A DNA stretch of 64,000 nt from Cerrena zonata (lineage: Eukaryota; Basidiomycota; Agaricomycetes; Polyporales; Cerrenaceae): NCBI GenBank assembly GCA_038087015.1, contig JASBNA010000009.1, positions 558,001 to 622,000 of the forward strand, given 5' to 3'. Made by a program: the position numbers and the translations under genes. How positions within the stretch are numbered: the stretch's first letter is position 1; each line of letters starts with the position of its first letter. Under the pieces are notes generated by a model. The model made no database searches, was not told where the DNA came from, and saw only the letters and a list, made by a program, of their open reading frames with translations. Positions 61,734 through 64,000 of the stretch are shown here, piece by piece.

Positions 61734-62492
61734 TTTTCACTGTCTTGATGTAGGTGGATAAAGGTCACGGTGTTGGAGTTTCTCGTTTGAGACGCTAAGT
61801 CCACCAATTCCCGATTTGGGCATGGTCTTACCCTTTTGGGTAATTCCGCTTTTCTTCATTCTATTTTCTTACTCCCCGACTCGGAGTTCTCCATTGTCTT
61901 TTCACTCTTAATCGTACATTCGTAGTTCCAGACCGTCATTCACATCGCTCCCGTTCTCGTATCGACCTCTTTCTCTATCCTTCCGTATTATTTTCACTCC
62001 ACTTACCTTTTCTTATGTTTTCCGTTTTCCGTTCTTCTAGCACCACAGCCGCCCTGCTCGCACTCTAGATACATATAAGAACCTATGTCTGTTCGTTCTA
62101 AGTTACGCTATATATCTATATCTCTTCTCTGCCTTACCACTGTGGCACAACAATAGGGAGAGCACAGCAAAAACAAAGCAGCCTTTACTGCCGTTTCGGA
62201 AAACTATATCAGTAGTGCTCGACTATGTACAATATCACGCTATCGGCGGAGAATAATATTGATTTTTCGTTTTGCTGTACCGGACCTTTGTGTGTAAGGT
62301 TATTGGATTAACCTATTGATAGTTTCAGGGTCGCGGACGTTCTGGGCTCTAAAACTGTTGGTTCTACTACAAGTCTGGGAAAGCGTTTGGGATACACGGA
62401 AATCGTTACAGATAATACATATCGGACTTCGTAATTACAACTCATATGGTTTCTGCCGGGAACATTTTCTTTTCAACTCGAAGGCTTCGACG
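61734..62492. other. Intergenic region containing repeat copy B
   Basis: About 760 bp upstream of the trypsin-fold gene and downstream of DUF6534 copy 6. Pyrimidine-rich around 61850-62130, with copy B of the dispersed repeat at 62337-62420. Confidence 0.5.
62337..62420 (+). repeat. Diverged dispersed repeat, copy B
   Basis: Second copy of the sequence at 59465-59545, same orientation, about 2.9 kb away, with several substitutions but no obvious large gap in the core. Confidence 0.6.
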
Positions 62493-64000
62493 TTACACGG
62501 ATATCACGTTGTGTGCCTTCGGCTGACATCCCTTATCATCGAGTATGCCTACACGAGCCTGTAGACAAGTATTGCTGAGTCGGAGATAGATTTGGAGAAT
62601 GAATAGTAAAACTTACAATATGAGAGTCACTCGACTGATACATCCGGTACACGAGAGACACAGTGTTAATATGCAGAATCGGATGAAACATAAAGTAACT
62701 ACATACAAGTCCGACCGATAAAGGCTTCTGTTCAACGCCTTCTTGGAAGTGTGGAAGTTGAAACCCTCCTGTGTCGAATGCAGCGCGTGCCACAAGCTGC
62801 TGGTGCTTCATTTGCATGAAACCACGTCCGTTCAAGCTAGAACAACGGATTTCAGTATTGTGCACAAAACATAGGACTCCGGGGCACGAAATACATACAA
62901 GCCAAGGAGAGCGTTCGCATATACTGGCGAAAAGTATGAGCTGTAAATCGAAATCCAGGTTGAGGTAAGTGACTCACATTTGCTGACAATAGTGGACACT
63001 CCGACAGCGACAATTCCTTTGTGGTACGTCGCAAGCTGAATACAGTAAACCTTTGTCATGATTGAGTGGAAGGATACAAGCATACCGTAAGTATTCCGGT
63101 GATTGCTGCAAGCCTTGAGGGATTATCATGTCAGTCGTTGCACGTAATGAATGAAATGACTGCAAGCGTACATTGTGAGGGCTCCAGTATTGACAACATA
63201 TCCCATGAACCAACGAATAACTCCATCAGTTCTATACACCCAGGTGTAAGCTGAGGAGGAACAAATCGAGCTATTCTCTTACCTCTTGAAGCCCGTCCGA
63301 TGGTGTTGAAGATAATATATCATCACAATAGCAATGAGGCCGTCAACAGCGGCGAAAAGCGCGTTGGCTACTTCTGCTGTAAGCTAGAGAGATTCATTAG
63401 ATTGTAGAGGGGTTATTAGGGATGATCTAGGTTACGTACCACAGCTGCAGGCAGGGCCAAATATTCCATCCAAGTTGGGAACATGAAACTAGTAACTTGA
63501 GTAAGGATGATGCGGGGGTATATATGAAAGCCACAGTGTCACTCTTACATATACACAACTCCGGCTAATGTGAAAGGTATGAGATTACTTTAATGTCATT
63601 TAGAAAAGATTGCGGACATACCTGTGTGAAACCCTAACGAGGTCGCAAGAAGCAAGCACTGTTTCATACGAATGAGAATAGTCCAGAGGTCTGAACAAAC
63701 CATTACGCACCAACACTACCGTGGGGAGAATACGTTTATTGCTTACTGAAGACCGTTGTCACTACATGGGCGGACACATTAGATAGTTTTAAGAACTTAC
63801 ATAACCATATTCTTCGTATGTAAAATCTTGCGATTTGATAGTGGGATTAGATTGGATTCTACACAGCAGGATGCATCTACCTTGAGCTGAACTCACCCTT
63901 GCACAAGCGCGACGACCGCTGTCTGAAAGCGCAGAGTCAGCTCAATCTTTGTTCAAAAATCGGTAGTGATATACATACCTCAGCAGCTAGAAAGGTCTGA
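62493..64000 (-). CDS. DUF6534-type seven-helix membrane protein, copy 6 (5' end outside window)
   Basis: Function unknown; the first three helices lie beyond the window edge. The visible part starts in the 18-nt micro-exon TFLAAE near the edge, then TAVVALVQG. Further in come the helices ALFAAVDGLIAIVMIYYLQHH and DGVIRWFMGYVVNTGALTM. The family end is YHKGIVAVGVSTIVSK-LYANALLGL-LNGRGFMQMKHQQ, followed by a polar tail (GGFQLPHFQEGVEQKPLSVGL). A last exon reached through a GTAAGT donor gives ARVGILDDKGCQPKAHNV and a stop at 62493; the exact end is tentative. It matches copy 5 closely in several blocks (YHRGIVAVGVSTIVSK there), so these two are likely the youngest pair here. Confidence 0.78.

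Overview
The window is nuclear DNA of a basidiomycete fungus, most likely a mushroom-forming Agaricomycete. Genes are cut by many short introns of about 50-60 nt with GTRNGT donors and YAG acceptors. The gene content fits: an I66-type beta-trefoil protease inhibitor, a sesquiterpene synthase, a polyporopepsin-like aspartic protease, a cupredoxin-like GPI-anchored protein and six copies of the DUF6534-type seven-helix membrane family. No tRNA, rRNA, CRISPR array or intact mobile element was seen.

Layout. 0-5.3 kb: a TBC1D5-like Rab-GAP (5' end outside the window) and SDH1, both +. 7-17 kb: DUF6534 copy 1 (+), a terpene synthase (-), a secreted aspartic protease (-) and DUF6534 copy 2 (-). 18.5-30 kb: NOT4 ubiquitin ligase (-), PDCD5 (-), RAD18 (+), a doubtful small gene, the I66 inhibitor (+) and a Voa1/BIG1-like V-ATPase assembly factor (-). 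31-47.5 kb: DUF6534 copy 3 (+), a Mug113-like T5orf172 protein (+), an LRR-like protein (+), an SRS2-type UvrD helicase (+), an unknown membrane protein (-), a rhodanese/Cdc25-like protein (+) and DUF6534 copy 4 (-). 48.6-64 kb: the cupredoxin-like protein (-), DUF6534 copy 5 (+), a flavin monooxygenase (-), a secreted agmatinase (+), a trypsin-fold protein (-) and DUF6534 copy 6 (-, running off the window).

Conserved single-copy genes for respiration, mRNA decay, DNA-damage tolerance and the vacuolar ATPase are thus interleaved with lineage-specific secreted and membrane genes. The most striking feature is the DUF6534 family: six copies in strictly alternating orientation. The five copies seen from their start keep a pair of micro-exons (10 nt then 18 nt), and the partial sixth keeps the 18-nt one. 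RAD18 and SRS2, two post-replication-repair genes, lie about 11 kb apart.

Four otherwise well-conserved genes (terpene synthase, Mug113-like, SRS2, trypsin-fold) each carry one single-base frame break, three of them at short homopolymers. This pattern suggests assembly indels more than true pseudogenes, but only raw reads can decide. Exon limits were placed by eye from splice signals and reading frame. Gene names rest on motif recognition, not on a search.
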